Shown here piece by piece: positions 42,156-52,963 of a stretch of DNA of 64,000 bases. Numbering within the stretch: position 1 is the first letter of the stretch; the number at the start of each line of letters is the position of its first letter. Under the pieces are notes generated by a model, which searched no databases, was not told the origin of the DNA, and saw only the letters and a program-made list of their open reading frames with translations. Position numbers and translations under genes: made by a program. The DNA is from Rutstroemia sp. NJR-2017a BVV2 (Eukaryota > Ascomycota > Leotiomycetes > Helotiales > Rutstroemiaceae): positions 1,674,001 through 1,738,000 of the forward strand of contig NJPS01000046.1 of NCBI GenBank assembly GCA_002946415.1. Reading direction: 5' to 3'.

Positions 42156-44193
42156 GGAGAAGATTTGTAATGGTATTGAAAGGTAGTTAAATTGACATAA
42201 AAGCTCTATCGAGCAACTGGGTGGGGTGGTGAACAAGCTGGAGTACATTAACGAGTGTCTAGAAGTTTTAAAAATTCGAACTGACCTCGAGGGCGAAGTC
42301 GGTTTGAAGTAACGAACAAAATCGAACAGGCGATGTGCTCGGACTTTCAACTACCCAGGTACAAAGTTGCTTTGTAAATGCTGTGAAGCAAACCGAGGAA
42401 GTAATCAACGCTGGTATGAACGCAAAAGGTCTAGAGTCTGTATGATAATCAGCCTCACCAAGTTCATGTGCTTGGATGGCTGCCATCTGACCTACTTGCG
42501 AATTTCTTCCCTGAGAGACGAGTGCAAGATATTTGAACCCAATTCCAGCTCTAGAGTGGAATCTAGCAACTTATGATAGGTCAGGCAGAAATAGAGCTGC
42601 GGTATGAGCTGATGTGCAGAAAGCGCGGGCGCCTGCGAGGAATGAAGATCAGTAGTAATAGAACCAGGTGGCTCCTTAAGACGTAGTCGTTTCTTCGAAT
42701 ATCAACCAGCACTTAGGTGAGGCCTGCAGAAAAGACTGCTGTAAGAAAGTCGAGGTAAAGGTGAAAGGTAGAAAAGTACAAGTAGCCAAAGAGGCAGAAA
42801 GTTGTAGTAGAGACAAGAAGTGTTCAAAGAAGGCTGATCTTCGAGTAATTTACAAGAGACCGGCTCTTGAGAGTTGTTTTCGTATCGTGAGAATTGAGAT
42901 GTGGAATTGGTACAAAGATCAACGTCGCCGTCTTCAGTAAGTGGTTGGAAAAGAAAAGGTGACAGGATCAGAAAATCGAAAGCAATTTGGCGTTAGTGAA
43001 GTAACCGAATATTTAATTTCCTTGGAAAAGTCGAATGTGTGCGCCGGCAAAGCTACCATACCGAAAAAGAGGTGGTTGGGTGGGCGTGAATTTCTGATGA
43101 ATGTTGAAAGGTGAGGTTGCGAAGTGAAGTTATCCTATTTTGTTAGAGGATAGGGCGGAAGGAAGTTCGGGGGCTGGAAATTAGATACCACCTTCACCGC
43201 GAATAAGCATCTCTACAAGCAGGACAGTAGGCGTCCATATTTGGATTCATTGAAGCCATCTAGAATGCAATGTCGTCGCCGTGATAGCGGTTATCTTGGT
43301 AGTAAGTTCCCCCTTTTGCTGTCGTGTTGTAGGAGCACGATCTCGAGCACGAAAGAAGCCAACCGTGAATGAGAGTCCATCCTCCAAGTAGACTGCACGA
43401 GTGTACACTTCTACCAATGGAGACGTCAAGACAGCTAATCATCTGGAAGTTCAGCTACCCCTTACCACGTGACTCACCTCGCAAACACTTAAAGGGGGAA
43501 TCTTGGCATGATTGGTATTAAAATGTAGGGAAGTGTGCTTCTTAACTTACTGCTCAGTTTATCAACACGTTATACCAGTCATATCTCAACTTATTCCTAG
43601 TTTCTAAATCTGACTTCTCGTGAGCTTTACCTACTGTATATTGAAGTATAAATTCACTTTTCCTGACCTTCCGCGAAAATCGCTGAGACAGTGAATTCTG
43701 GACTCGCTACCTCGACTATGGACAATAGGAAAGAATTGAAGTGGCTGGTGGGATGAATTCCCGCAAGTAGGCTCATTATTCATGATATGAATTGCCTTCG
43801 AACAAACTTTATACTATGAATCTCGCTATGTGATACTAGGTAAATAAAAGTCAGAAGTAGATAATTTGGCAAAGATATAGAAGCTAGACTCTCGTGCCAT
43901 TCCCATCAAGGAGTCGTGACCTTCAGGTCCAAGTATTGATCAAGTCGGAAATTACCGTTGCAGAGTAGGAGAGACGAACGACAACGATTCCTGGGAAGCG
44001 TTACCCCAATTTTGGTATGAAAGGAAGTAGGCGTTCCGAATGCTGGATGGAGTACTGGCGTGGAGCAAAATCAGTAGACATGCAGAGTTGCGAAGGTAGA
44101 ATTAGAGACCTGAAGAAAATGAATAATCGAGAACGGCGCCGTAAATTGTGGGCGAATAGATGTGAGCGTAATCCTGCAACGACTTCGTATCTT
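42156..44193. other. 2.0-kb gene-free region upstream of the 886-aa gene
   Basis: No credible gene is seen on either strand. It is probably a long promoter and 5' UTR of the minus-strand gene plus the 3' flank of the 45462 gene. Purine-rich stretches occur around 42720-42860. Confidence 0.5.
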
Positions 44194-45462
44194 TTACGAC
44201 TCCCAGCACAAGCCCTTTTCGATGATCTTTTCGTCTGCGTCCATGAATCGGCACCAGCCCCCTCCTACCGCATTCTCGTCATTTTTAAAGATACCCTCGA
44301 ATCGTTCCTTCAGAACCGCTAGCTCTTCTATTGCCTTTGCTTCTCTAGCCAATCTCGGCTCCAAACAGGAAGGATCTCTAGCAAACCAGCTTGGATCGTC
44401 ATTTTGAGTCTCTATCTTCCGGCTCAACATCACGTATCTTAGGTCCACTTCCATTAGCACCCTCCTCCTATTCCCTTTCTTCACTACCACCCTCAGGGTC
44501 TTGCACCTCAGCTCCATTATTGCCTTCATAATGCCTCCATCCAACCAGAAAAAGTCCGCGAAAGTGATCGGATTGGCCTCCAAACCTAGAGCAGTAGAGG
44601 TCATTCCAACTCTCTGTGGGCTGACGACAATAGTCAAAGATTCCAGCATCGGTTTTGCCATTCCCAGTGATTCTAAACTTCTAGCCACTTCCCCGTACCA
44701 CGCACTATGGAAATTGGTCGCGGGGCACTCTAAGAGCACGTTTTTAAATAGGTGCAGACTTTGAGGGGAGATCAAGAGTGGGTCGAAAGAAAACATGTTA
44801 TATCTAGAGCTGCGGCGTAGAACTGCGTGGAATATGTTGATTCTGTAGAGGAACGGTGTGGCCTCGGCGGTGATTTGTCTACAAACTCGAAGAATTCCGA
44901 GATAAAGCGAAGGACTTCTCTCCACCTTCTCCCAGTCGTAACCAAGAAGAATAGAGCTCGATGAACGGAGAAGAATGGCGTAGATTTTCTCGCGGACTTC
45001 GAGGGGGTAGCGGAGAAACAAAGACCGAGTTGGGCTGTTAGGTTCTCTGCTAGCGGACTCAATTTCTGGCTCTTGCCAATCTGCAATCAGTTCGGAGAAG
45101 CAAGTAACAGTGTGTTTCTGCTTGGAAGATTTCTGGCCTCTGAATATGGACTTTCTTACTGAGCCAACGGTACCGACAATAGGACCAGAGGATAGTGTAC
45201 CCCATGTGCTGGCAGAATGAGATCCTGGCGCAAAGACTCCAGCGAACTGGCGAAGGTCGTCGTTCTCATCATCCATTGCCAACAATGCCCTTGTAATTCG
45301 ATGGCCCCGACGCTTGCGTGATGCTAGGGACGATGGCTCACCTGTTGCATTGCGAGCTTTCGGAACTCTGGGCTTCTTTGGAGCTGCGGTCTTCCGAGGC
45401 TTTGGGACCGTGGCCTTCTTGACTTTGTTAGAAGTAGGTGCTTTCGCGCCTGCTCTTGCCAT
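44194..45462 (-). CDS. F-box-like (2EXR-type) protein with a basic Lys/Pro-rich N-tail
   Basis: A single exon of 422 residues from ATG 45462 (MARAGAKAPTSNKVK). The first about 60 residues are Lys/Pro/Ala-rich (KKATVPKPRKTAAPKKPRVP, then RKRRGHR), like a histone H1 tail or nuclear localisation signal. At about residues 165-200 the block FLRYPLEVREKIYAILLRSS precedes ILRVCRQITAEATPFLYRINIFH. This is the F-box-like/2EXR arrangement common in fungi (short Leu-rich helix, then ILRVCRQI-x-x-E-A). The remainder is mixed, with a Lys/Arg-rich turn (KKGNRRR), and ends in CWES. It may be a nuclear ubiquitin-ligase adaptor, which is inferred. The frame runs a further 115 codons upstream of this ATG, to 45807, but those codons look like UTR. 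Confidence 0.7.
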   Translation of the reverse strand: MARAGAKAPTSNKVKKATVPKPRKTAAPKKPRVPKARNATGEPSSLASRKRRGHRITRALLAMDDENDDLRQFAGVFAPGSHSASTWGTLSSGPIVGTVGSVRKSIFRGQKSSKQKHTVTCFSELIADWQEPEIESASREPNSPTRSLFLRYPLEVREKIYAILLRSSSSILLGYDWEKVERSPSLYLGILRVCRQITAEATPFLYRINIFHAVLRRSSRYNMFSFDPLLISPQSLHLFKNVLLECPATNFHSAWYGEVARSLESLGMAKPMLESLTIVVSPQRVGMTSTALGLEANPITFADFFWLDGGIMKAIMELRCKTLRVVVKKGNRRRVLMEVDLRYVMLSRKIETQNDDPSWFARDPSCLEPRLAREAKAIEELAVLKERFEGIFKNDENAVGGGWCRFMDADEKIIEKGLCWES

Positions 45463-46623
45463 CTTGACTATTGTATTGCCGCTGTCGAAAAAGAAGATGG
45501 CTGTCACCTTTCGAAGTTCGTTCAACTTATCGAAAGTCACTTGCTCCAGAAGGATTTGGTGGCAGCGCTGGCTGGGGAATTTGTGTCTTTCTTTTTCAAT
45601 TAAGTAAGTGTTTATACGAGAAATGCGCAGTAGTGATAGCAATGGGAAAGATAGAACGGTAAGAATATGGTGCTGCGAACTGTGAAATAAATGCGAGATT
45701 GAACAGAGAGCAGCTGCCTTCCACTCACTCTCCGCTGATTCAATTATCAGAAGAAGTATGAGGCAGATGGAAAGAGGTGTGAAATGAGAGAATAGAAGGT
45801 TGTGCAAGGCCTGGTCTTGGTGGTAAGTTGTGTATGACGGGGAAGGTGCGGTCGAGGCGTATGCTTAATCACGCAACCCAGCCATACAGCCTGAGGCACT
45901 ACATTCCTGTCCAACCTCGGGACTAGGGATAATACGCCTACCATATTTGGCAAACATGAAGATATACTTCTTCACCTGGAGGCAAAGTGAGGGAGTGAGG
46001 AAGTGAATGTGGGAGAATGACGGGTCCACCAGGTCGCACGGAAAACATTAGTAATTGAATGAATATCGATTGGTCGCCGTTCGCGTCCATGCACAGCCCC
46101 GGCTTGTCAGGGGCTCGCGTCTGTCATTGGATGGGGACGTTTTAGTGCTGCAATCATCAACTCCTCATCCTTACTGTGCCGTGTGTGCCCATTGCTGCAA
46201 TTAGAAGTGCACCCCCTGTTTCCCAACCCCAGCTCTAACTCCTTCCAGAACTTTTATAAACGTGGGAGTCAGCTTGGTCACTGGTGCTCGGTGCAAGGTA
46301 CGGAAAGCCGGTACGGTACTCGAGTCCATCAGGTAAACACACACGATAACCTCCCTTACCCTCTCCCAAAATATCAGGAATTCGTTGCTGAGACCCGATC
46401 GGCCCCCATTCACCACCGTCTGTCTATATATCGTGGGAAAGCAGCGCCCCATCTCACATCTCACTGGCTTTCTGGTCTTATGTCACAATCTCTCAACAAT
46501 TTTGCCCAGGCACGAAAGCATTTTGCTCATAATTAACCTTTACGCGGCAGCCTTCCCCGAAATCAATCCGAACAAAGGAGATCCGACCACATATTGTCCT
46601 GTGCCACGGACTCATGCACTGCA
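45463..46623. other. divergent intergenic region
   Basis: Between the minus-strand F-box-like gene and mevalonate kinase. It contains upstream flanks of both; open frames are short and domainless. Confidence 0.5.
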
Positions 46624-48306
46624 ATGACAAGCAAAACTGCCAGGAGGTCATTTGGTGAACCATTCCAGCCAAAAACTCATACTCGATCAAGCTCCAGCAC
46701 CACGGCCGATTCCGTCCCTATAATCACCCCTTCCGACAGTACGCGTAGTCCTTCCGCCTCTCCAACCTTCCATATGCCACCGCGCAACATGACGATAAAG
46801 AATGAAGATCGCGTTAGCATAGTCGCCGACGAATTGGAGATAGCGAGCATCAATGGCTCTGCGAAGCCGAAAAGGAAAACTCCCTTGGACAGGAAACAGT
46901 CTACTCCGATGATGCCGGCCTTTATGGTATCTGCACCAGGGAAAGTCATTGTCTTTGGCGAACACGCGGTAGTGCATGGAAAGGTGCGTGCAATCATCCC
47001 AAAAACGATGCCGGCGGTCTAACAATTAGCACAGGCGGCGATTTCGGCCTCCATTTCGCTTCGATCATACCTCCTCGTTACGGCTCTGTCGAAGTCGAAG
47101 CGGACGATATCCTTACGATTCCCAGACATCAACCTTTCCCATACCTGGAACATTGACGATTTACCATGGAGTACATTCTCACATCCCTCGAAAAAGAAGT
47201 ATTATTACGACTTAGTTACGTCTCTCGACCCTGAGTTGGTAGAAGCCATGAAGCCGCACCTCGAGAACATCTCCCCTGACCAACCAGAAGATATCCGAAA
47301 GATCCATCAGAGCTCGGCTTCTTCGTTTCTCTACATATTTCTCTCACTTGGATCGCAATCTTTCCCTGGATGTTTGTATACCTTACGTTCAACAATCCCA
47401 ATCGCTGCTGGGCTGGGTAGCAGCGCTTCTATATCGGTGTGTCTTTCTGCTGCTCTACTGTTGCAAATAAGGACACTTTCCGGCCCACATCCAGATCAGC
47501 CTTCCGTGGAAGGCCGACTACAGATTGAGAGGATAAATCGATGGGCGTTTGTTGGAGAAATGTGCATACACGGGAACCCATCCGGGGTAGATAATACAGT
47601 GGCTACGCAAGGAAAAGCCGTACGATTTCAAAGATCGGACTACTCGAAGCCCCCAACTGTAAAGCCACTGTGGAATTTCCCAGAGCTTCCTCTCCTTATC
47701 GTGGACACACAGCAAGCAAAGTCGACAGCTGCAGAAGTAGCAAAAGTAGCACTTCTGAAGGAACAGCATCCCGAAATCACCGATTCGATTTTAAATGCCA
47801 TTGATAAGGTCACTGAGGGTGCAGCCATCATGATCGGCGATCCAGAATTTGACAGTGAATCAGTAAAAAGTGTAGAAGGCCTAGGAAAGTTAATGACAAT
47901 CAATCACGGACTTCTCGTGTCCTTGGGAGTCTCTCATCCTCGTTTGGAACGCATTCGGGAGCTCGTTGACCATGAAGGAATTGGGTGGACAAAGCTTACT
48001 GGTGCTGGAGGAGGGGGTTGTGCGATTACGTTACTGAGACCAGATACTACACCCGAGAGGATGGCACGCTTGGAAAGTACATTGGCATTGGAGGGTTACA
48101 GGCAGTTCAAGACAACCCTTGGCTGTGATGGTGTGGGTGTTCTATGGCCTGCGGTCATTAAGCACGGCGATGATGACCCTTACGGAGAGGAGATTGACCA
48201 AGAAAAGTTCCTCAATGCAGACGGGATAGAAGGTGTAGAAGAACTTGTTGGAGTTCATGGGTCAAGTGGAGGAGAGGACTGGAAATTTTGGAGAGTAGAA
48301 GATTGA
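46624..48306 (+). CDS. ERG12: mevalonate kinase
   Basis: Two exons are predicted, 46624-46983 and 47035-48306, with a 51-nt intron (GTGCGT...CACAG, phase 0), coding for 543 residues. GHMP-kinase signatures are in order: SAPGKVIVFGEHAVVHGK (about 103-120), PIAAGLGSSASISV (about 242-255, the ATP phosphate loop), GNPSGVDN, and the C-terminal KLTGAGGGGCAITLL. It phosphorylates (R)-mevalonate with ATP in the cytosolic or peroxisomal mevalonate pathway leading to ergosterol, dolichol and prenyl groups. The about 100 residues before the first motif are Ser/Thr-rich and non-conserved. Internal ATGs (46774, 46789 or the M before VSAPGKV) are alternative starts. Length from the first motif matches fungal ERG12. 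It sits 643 bp upstream of a prenyltransferase subunit in the same direction. Confidence 0.95.
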
Positions 48307-48949
48307 GTGCTGGCCACGGCTGTGATTTATTTTTACTGTATATTATGTTCACAACGGTTACCCCTTTTTATGATCAATATTGATGGGAAACTTTGTATAA
48401 TCCTTCCTCCCAACGGCAAATATAGTTTTTAGTATTGTTCGTTACATTGTTGATGGTTCTTTCTCCAGCCTGGTCACTGTCCCTCACAAGGCTGACGCTA
48501 GCTTGACCCGGACCTCGAAGCCCTGCGATGGCCCCACGGGAGGTTTTGCATTCGACAACTTTACAAAGGGCATATCGAATCTGCATTACGTCCTTTGCGT
48601 CACTTCGATCTGCATGCTATATAAGTTATTGTTATTTTCCTTCAAAGTTGGGGTGATTGCTCTGGTCAAACTGCTGAGCTTCCTTCATACTCGTCTCGAG
48701 CTCTCGCAACGAAACATTCCAGCAGTGTTGCAGGACAGACCCGGAGGAGTATTGTCTGGACGACGCGCTGAGCTGAAGATTGAGTTCTAATTTCAGTACG
48801 CACAGCTACAGTCTGCGGGTGTTAAGACTCGAAGAGCCATACACAAACGAATACGTTGCTGGACATTGTAGAGTCCTCGACGCATTTCACTACGCAAGGA
48901 CAATACACGCGGTTCAGGGAGTGCGATTTAGAAACAATACCGAATAGCC
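48307..48949. other. intergenic, ERG12 to RAM2
   Basis: 3' flank of mevalonate kinase and promoter of the prenyltransferase gene. No coding signal. Confidence 0.5.
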
Positions 48950-50006
48950 ATGGGAGACTACGAAGGCAATCCTATATGGGACGATGTGATCCCGATACCA
49001 CAAGATGACGGAGAGAATGCTCTAGCAGCGATCGCATACACAGACGAATATGCAGAAGGTAGATCTCCAACTTCCTGCAATCTAGTACTTACTTACCTGT
49101 GATTTCCTTCTAGCAATGGGATATCTGCGCGCAGTAATGGCCAGCAGAGAATACTCTCCTCGAGTTCTTGACCTCACCGCACATATCATAAGCCTCAACG
49201 CTGCACACTATACCGTATGGCTCTACCGAGCCACAACCCTTTTCGCACTCTCCTCTTCGATTCCAGACGAACTAGAGTTCGTGAACGAAGTCGCTTTACA
49301 AAACCAAAAGAACTACCAAATATGGCACCACCGCCAAACCCTCATCGACAACCTCTACCCCTCGATTGCCTCCTCCCCGTCCTCAATCAAAGCCCTAGCA
49401 GACTCCGAAACCGAGTTCATGACGCAAATGTTCTCCGAGGATGCGAAGAACTACCACGTTTGGAGCTACAGACAATACCTGGTGCGGAAACTAGACATGT
49501 TCAACGAGAACGAATTGGAGTCTATAGAAGCGTTAATAAGGCGAGACGTAAGGAATAACAGCCCGTGGTCTCATCGATTTTTCCTCGTATTTTCAGATCC
49601 TAAATATGCGACGCCGGACTCTAAAGCGAATGAATATGACGAAAATATTCCGAAGGAAATCGTGGATAGAGAGATCGAGTATGCGAAAACAGCAACGTTC
49701 GAGGCGCCGCAGAATCAGAGTCCGTGGAACTATCTTAGGGGAGTGTTGAAGAAAGGTGGAAGGAAGTTTGCAGAAGTCGAAAGTTTCGCATCAGAGTTTG
49801 TGAAGCTAGGGGATGAGAATGGAGAAGGGGAAGATGTGAGGAGTAGCCACGGATTAGACTTCTTGGCAGATATTTGGTCTGAGAAAGGAGAGTGGGAAAA
49901 GGCTGATAGAGCTTTGAGTTTACTGGGTGATAAGTATGATAGAGTTAGGAAGAACTATTGGGAGTGGAAGAGAGGACTGGTGAAGGAGTTGAAAGCTAGG
50001 GGGTAG
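48950..50006 (+). CDS. RAM2: protein farnesyltransferase / geranylgeranyltransferase I subunit alpha
   Basis: Two exons are predicted, 48950-49058 and 49114-50006, with a 55-nt intron (GTAGAT...TCTAG, phase 1), coding for 333 residues, typical of RAM2. It contains the PFTA repeat series N-x-x-x-W-x-x-R: HYTVWLYRATTLF, NYQIWHHRQTLID, NYHVWSYRQYLVRK, NNSPWSHRFFLVF and NQSPWNYLRGVLKK. The alpha subunit pairs with a farnesyltransferase or GGTase-I beta subunit to prenylate CaaX proteins such as Ras and Rho in the cytosol. The N-terminus MGDYEGNPIWDDVIPIPQDD is the family's WxDVxPIPQDD motif, which fixes the start. It lies directly downstream of mevalonate kinase, the pathway that supplies its lipid donors. 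Confidence 0.95.
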
Positions 50007-50935
50007 AGAAAATGGGAATAGGATTGGATATGGCGTTACTGTGAAAAGTGTGTACTAGACCATCACTACCGCCCAAGATGAGTCTAATCTACATCGGTGT
50101 TTCTTGTTCACCGCAAATGTCTATATGCCAAAGTCGTCAGATGCTCATGCTCATATGAGCATTTTGCATCAATCCAGACCTCTACCCATTCCCCATCCAC
50201 GAGACATGCCAACGAGGTAGTGTGTCTCTCCTCAGCTCGAGCTTCATTCCTCCGATGCCGGGTGGTTTCATCCCCGGATTTCATCGTCAATCTTATTCAA
50301 CTGCCCCCTAGTTACCCCGCAATGCACCTCCTTCCCTACCAGTAGCTACTGTATTCCATGCACTCCTCCCAGACCGACCCTTTCTCATCATGTAAAACAA
50401 ACCTCCATATTCATCGTATCCAGAACCAAGCTAAGCCAAACCACCCCACCGCTTATCATCGGCCGACCAACCCCTTACTCTGGAGAACCGAGAGTTCCGC
50501 ACTGCTATCCACAATAAGAAGTTCCACGCAATGCGCCCTTCACTTGACCAAGATTCTAGTGCCCTATCACACCCCGCCGCATTAGTCATGCATAACTTTT
50601 ATATCTTTCGAACCCGACTTCTTCCTTCGTGTTGTATATCCTAACCGCTTTTGAGGTTTCTATTAGACATGTTATCAGGATAGATTGGGATTTGTTGAGA
50701 TATTGTTTGCGTTCGTTTAGACAAAAGAGAGGGAATTGGGTGACGTGTACGAGTATATATTCTCTGCCGTCTCGTATATATTGTCTGCTGCTTAGAACTG
50801 ATTTCGAGGAAGAAGTGGAAAAGTTTTCATTGCCTCATCAGATACATATCTTGCAGTTACTTGTACCCAGTACGTACACATACAGCTTCTACTTCGACAA
50901 ACGGAAGGAAAAGAAAAGAAGAAACAGAAACGAAA
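50007..50935. other. intergenic, no gene seen
   Basis: 3' flank of RAM2 and promoter of the serine dehydratase gene. The A-rich leader just before ATG 50936 (AAACAGAAACGAAA) fits a fungal 5' UTR. Confidence 0.5.
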
Positions 50936-52388
50936 ATGGGATCATTAGGTTCGGAGACTGAGTTGCCACGCCCATGGATCAGAACGCCGTTGGTGAGGTC
51001 GGCTGCTCTGTCACGGGCTGCGGGTTGGTAAGTTGAGATCTTGCGGGCGTTGTTGGGAATGAATTGTACTGAGAGTATTGGCTGATTTGGAATGGGATAG
51101 CAATGTTTTTCTCAAACTTGAGAATTTACGTATGTTCTCTTATTCATCCCCTCAACCATCTCAAGAGGATTGGCTTGCCCTCATTCAAAGGCACCCCTAC
51201 CACCAACCAGCACACTCCTCCTTCTCTCACTTCTCCCCACTAACCTTCCCCAGAACCCTCCGGCTCCTTCAAATCCCGCGGCGTCGGCGCCCTCCTCCTC
51301 TCCTCCATCGTCGCCCACGGGCCCTCCAAACCCATCCACTTCTACTGTTCATCCGGGGGCAACGCCGGACTCGCGTGCGCGCACGCAGCATACTCGCTCC
51401 GTCGACCCTGCACCATCGTCGTCCCGAAATCCACTTCTCAGATGATGATTGCCAAGATCAAGCTACTTGAGGCGGAGGTGGTGCAGGTGGGCGAGCATTG
51501 GAGTGAGGCGGATGGGCATTTGAGGAATGTGTTGTTGAAGGCGGATCCAAACGGCGTCTATGTGCCGCCTTTTGATCATCCTGATATTGTGAGTTTGGCT
51601 GGCTTTCTTGCTTGCTCTGATCTTTTTCCTGATGTTCTGCTTTCAACTGTTGTGCTTTCTGAGTCTCTTATCACATCCGAAGTCAAACTATCTTCAATGT
51701 TTAACTTGGAAATGGAAATCCTTTGACACAAGTATACAAAACTAACAGAAACCCCATCATCCAGTGGCGAGGCAACAGCACCATGATCCCCGAAATCCTC
51801 GAGCAGCTCCAAGACCACCGCACCGGCAACCCCTCTTTTACCGGCGATCTCGACGCCATCGTATGCAGTGTCGGCGGGGGCGGACTTCTCTGCGGAATCA
51901 TGCAAGGTCTAGAAGAAGCATCACTTCTCCCCTCCTCCAAATCCCCCTCCCCAACCCCCCAAATCTTCGCCCTCGAAACCACCGGCGCCTCCTCCCTCTC
52001 CCTCTCCCTCACCTCCCACCAACTCTCCACCCTCCCCGCCATAACCAGCATCGCGACCTCCCTCGGCGCAACCACCGTCGCCAAGCGTGTATACGAGTAC
52101 GCGACGCAGTACCGCGACAACGTGCACAGTATCGTGCTGGACGATGCGGAGGCCGTGCGCGGGATGGTGTGGATGGCGGACGAGGAGCGGATTTTGGTGG
52201 AGGCGGCGTGTGGGGTGAGTGTGGTTGTGGGGTTTAATGGGGGGGTGGGGGATGTGCTGAGGAAGGTGGAGAAGGGAGGTGATGCGGAGAAGGGGATTGA
52301 GGGGAAGAATGTGGTGATTGTGGTTTGTGGGGGGAGTAATGTGACGTTAGGGGTATTGGCGGAGTATAGGGAGAGGTTTGGGGTTTAG
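50936..52388 (+). CDS. CHA1: L-serine/threonine dehydratase (PLP-dependent)
   Basis: Four exons are predicted (50936-51027, 51101-51129, 51254-51588, 51765-52388), coding for 359 residues. All phases match; exon 2 is only 29 nt. The start reads PWIRTPLVRSAALS, then LKLENLQPSGSFKSRG with the PLP-binding Lys47. SSGGNAGLACAHAAY is the phosphate-binding Gly-rich loop, and CSVGGGGLLCG closes the cofactor site. Fold type II enzymes of this group convert L-serine to pyruvate and L-threonine to 2-oxobutyrate with release of ammonia, in serine/threonine catabolism. A Ser/Pro-rich loop (SSKSPSPTPQ) is inserted before the ALETTGA strand. The 3' half is strongly GC/G-rich (GGGG runs), unlike the exon 1 neighbourhood. 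The enzyme call is firm; the CHA1 equivalence is by similarity. Confidence 0.92.
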
Positions 52389-52963
52389 ATGTTTGGGTGT
52401 GTATGATGGGTATCTCAAGGAGTTGGATGGGCGAGTCCGTGGATGAAGGGTAGCTGGATATTATACGGGACTTGGAGACATCTATTTTTTTTTTTGATTT
52501 TTTTTTGGCGTTGTGCGTTTTTGTTCTTATGTATACAACCACTTCGACCAATATGCCGCAAATGGTGGCGGACTCCAAGAACACAGCTCCGCTGATCCGA
52601 TATGTGTTCAAGAGGCGATAAATTGAACTGATCTAATAAAAAGCCACAACAATTTGTTCTTGCTGTCATTCTAGAGATTCCGCTCCATGCCAAAGCTCAG
52701 TATGACTACAAGGAAGGTTGCATTATCATTTAAGTAATTACTTATTAAGTACTTAGGTACAGTTATTTGCTCTCAGTATACCCAACACCACCTAGAACCG
52801 CACCCATCCATATTTCATACACCAATTCTAAGTTCCCACAACGACAACGCTAACCCACCCGCAAAAATGCCCGAGATATAACACCAAAAATAATATATTC
52901 AGATAAAATTCCCCTTGGCTCAGTTCCACGAAGCCGCACCAAAGAGTAAAGGATATATATCTC
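52389..52963. other. convergent intergenic region
   Basis: 3' flanks of serine dehydratase and the 1139-aa gene. It holds two adjacent T-runs (about 52484-52506) and AT-rich sequence; no gene. Confidence 0.5.
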
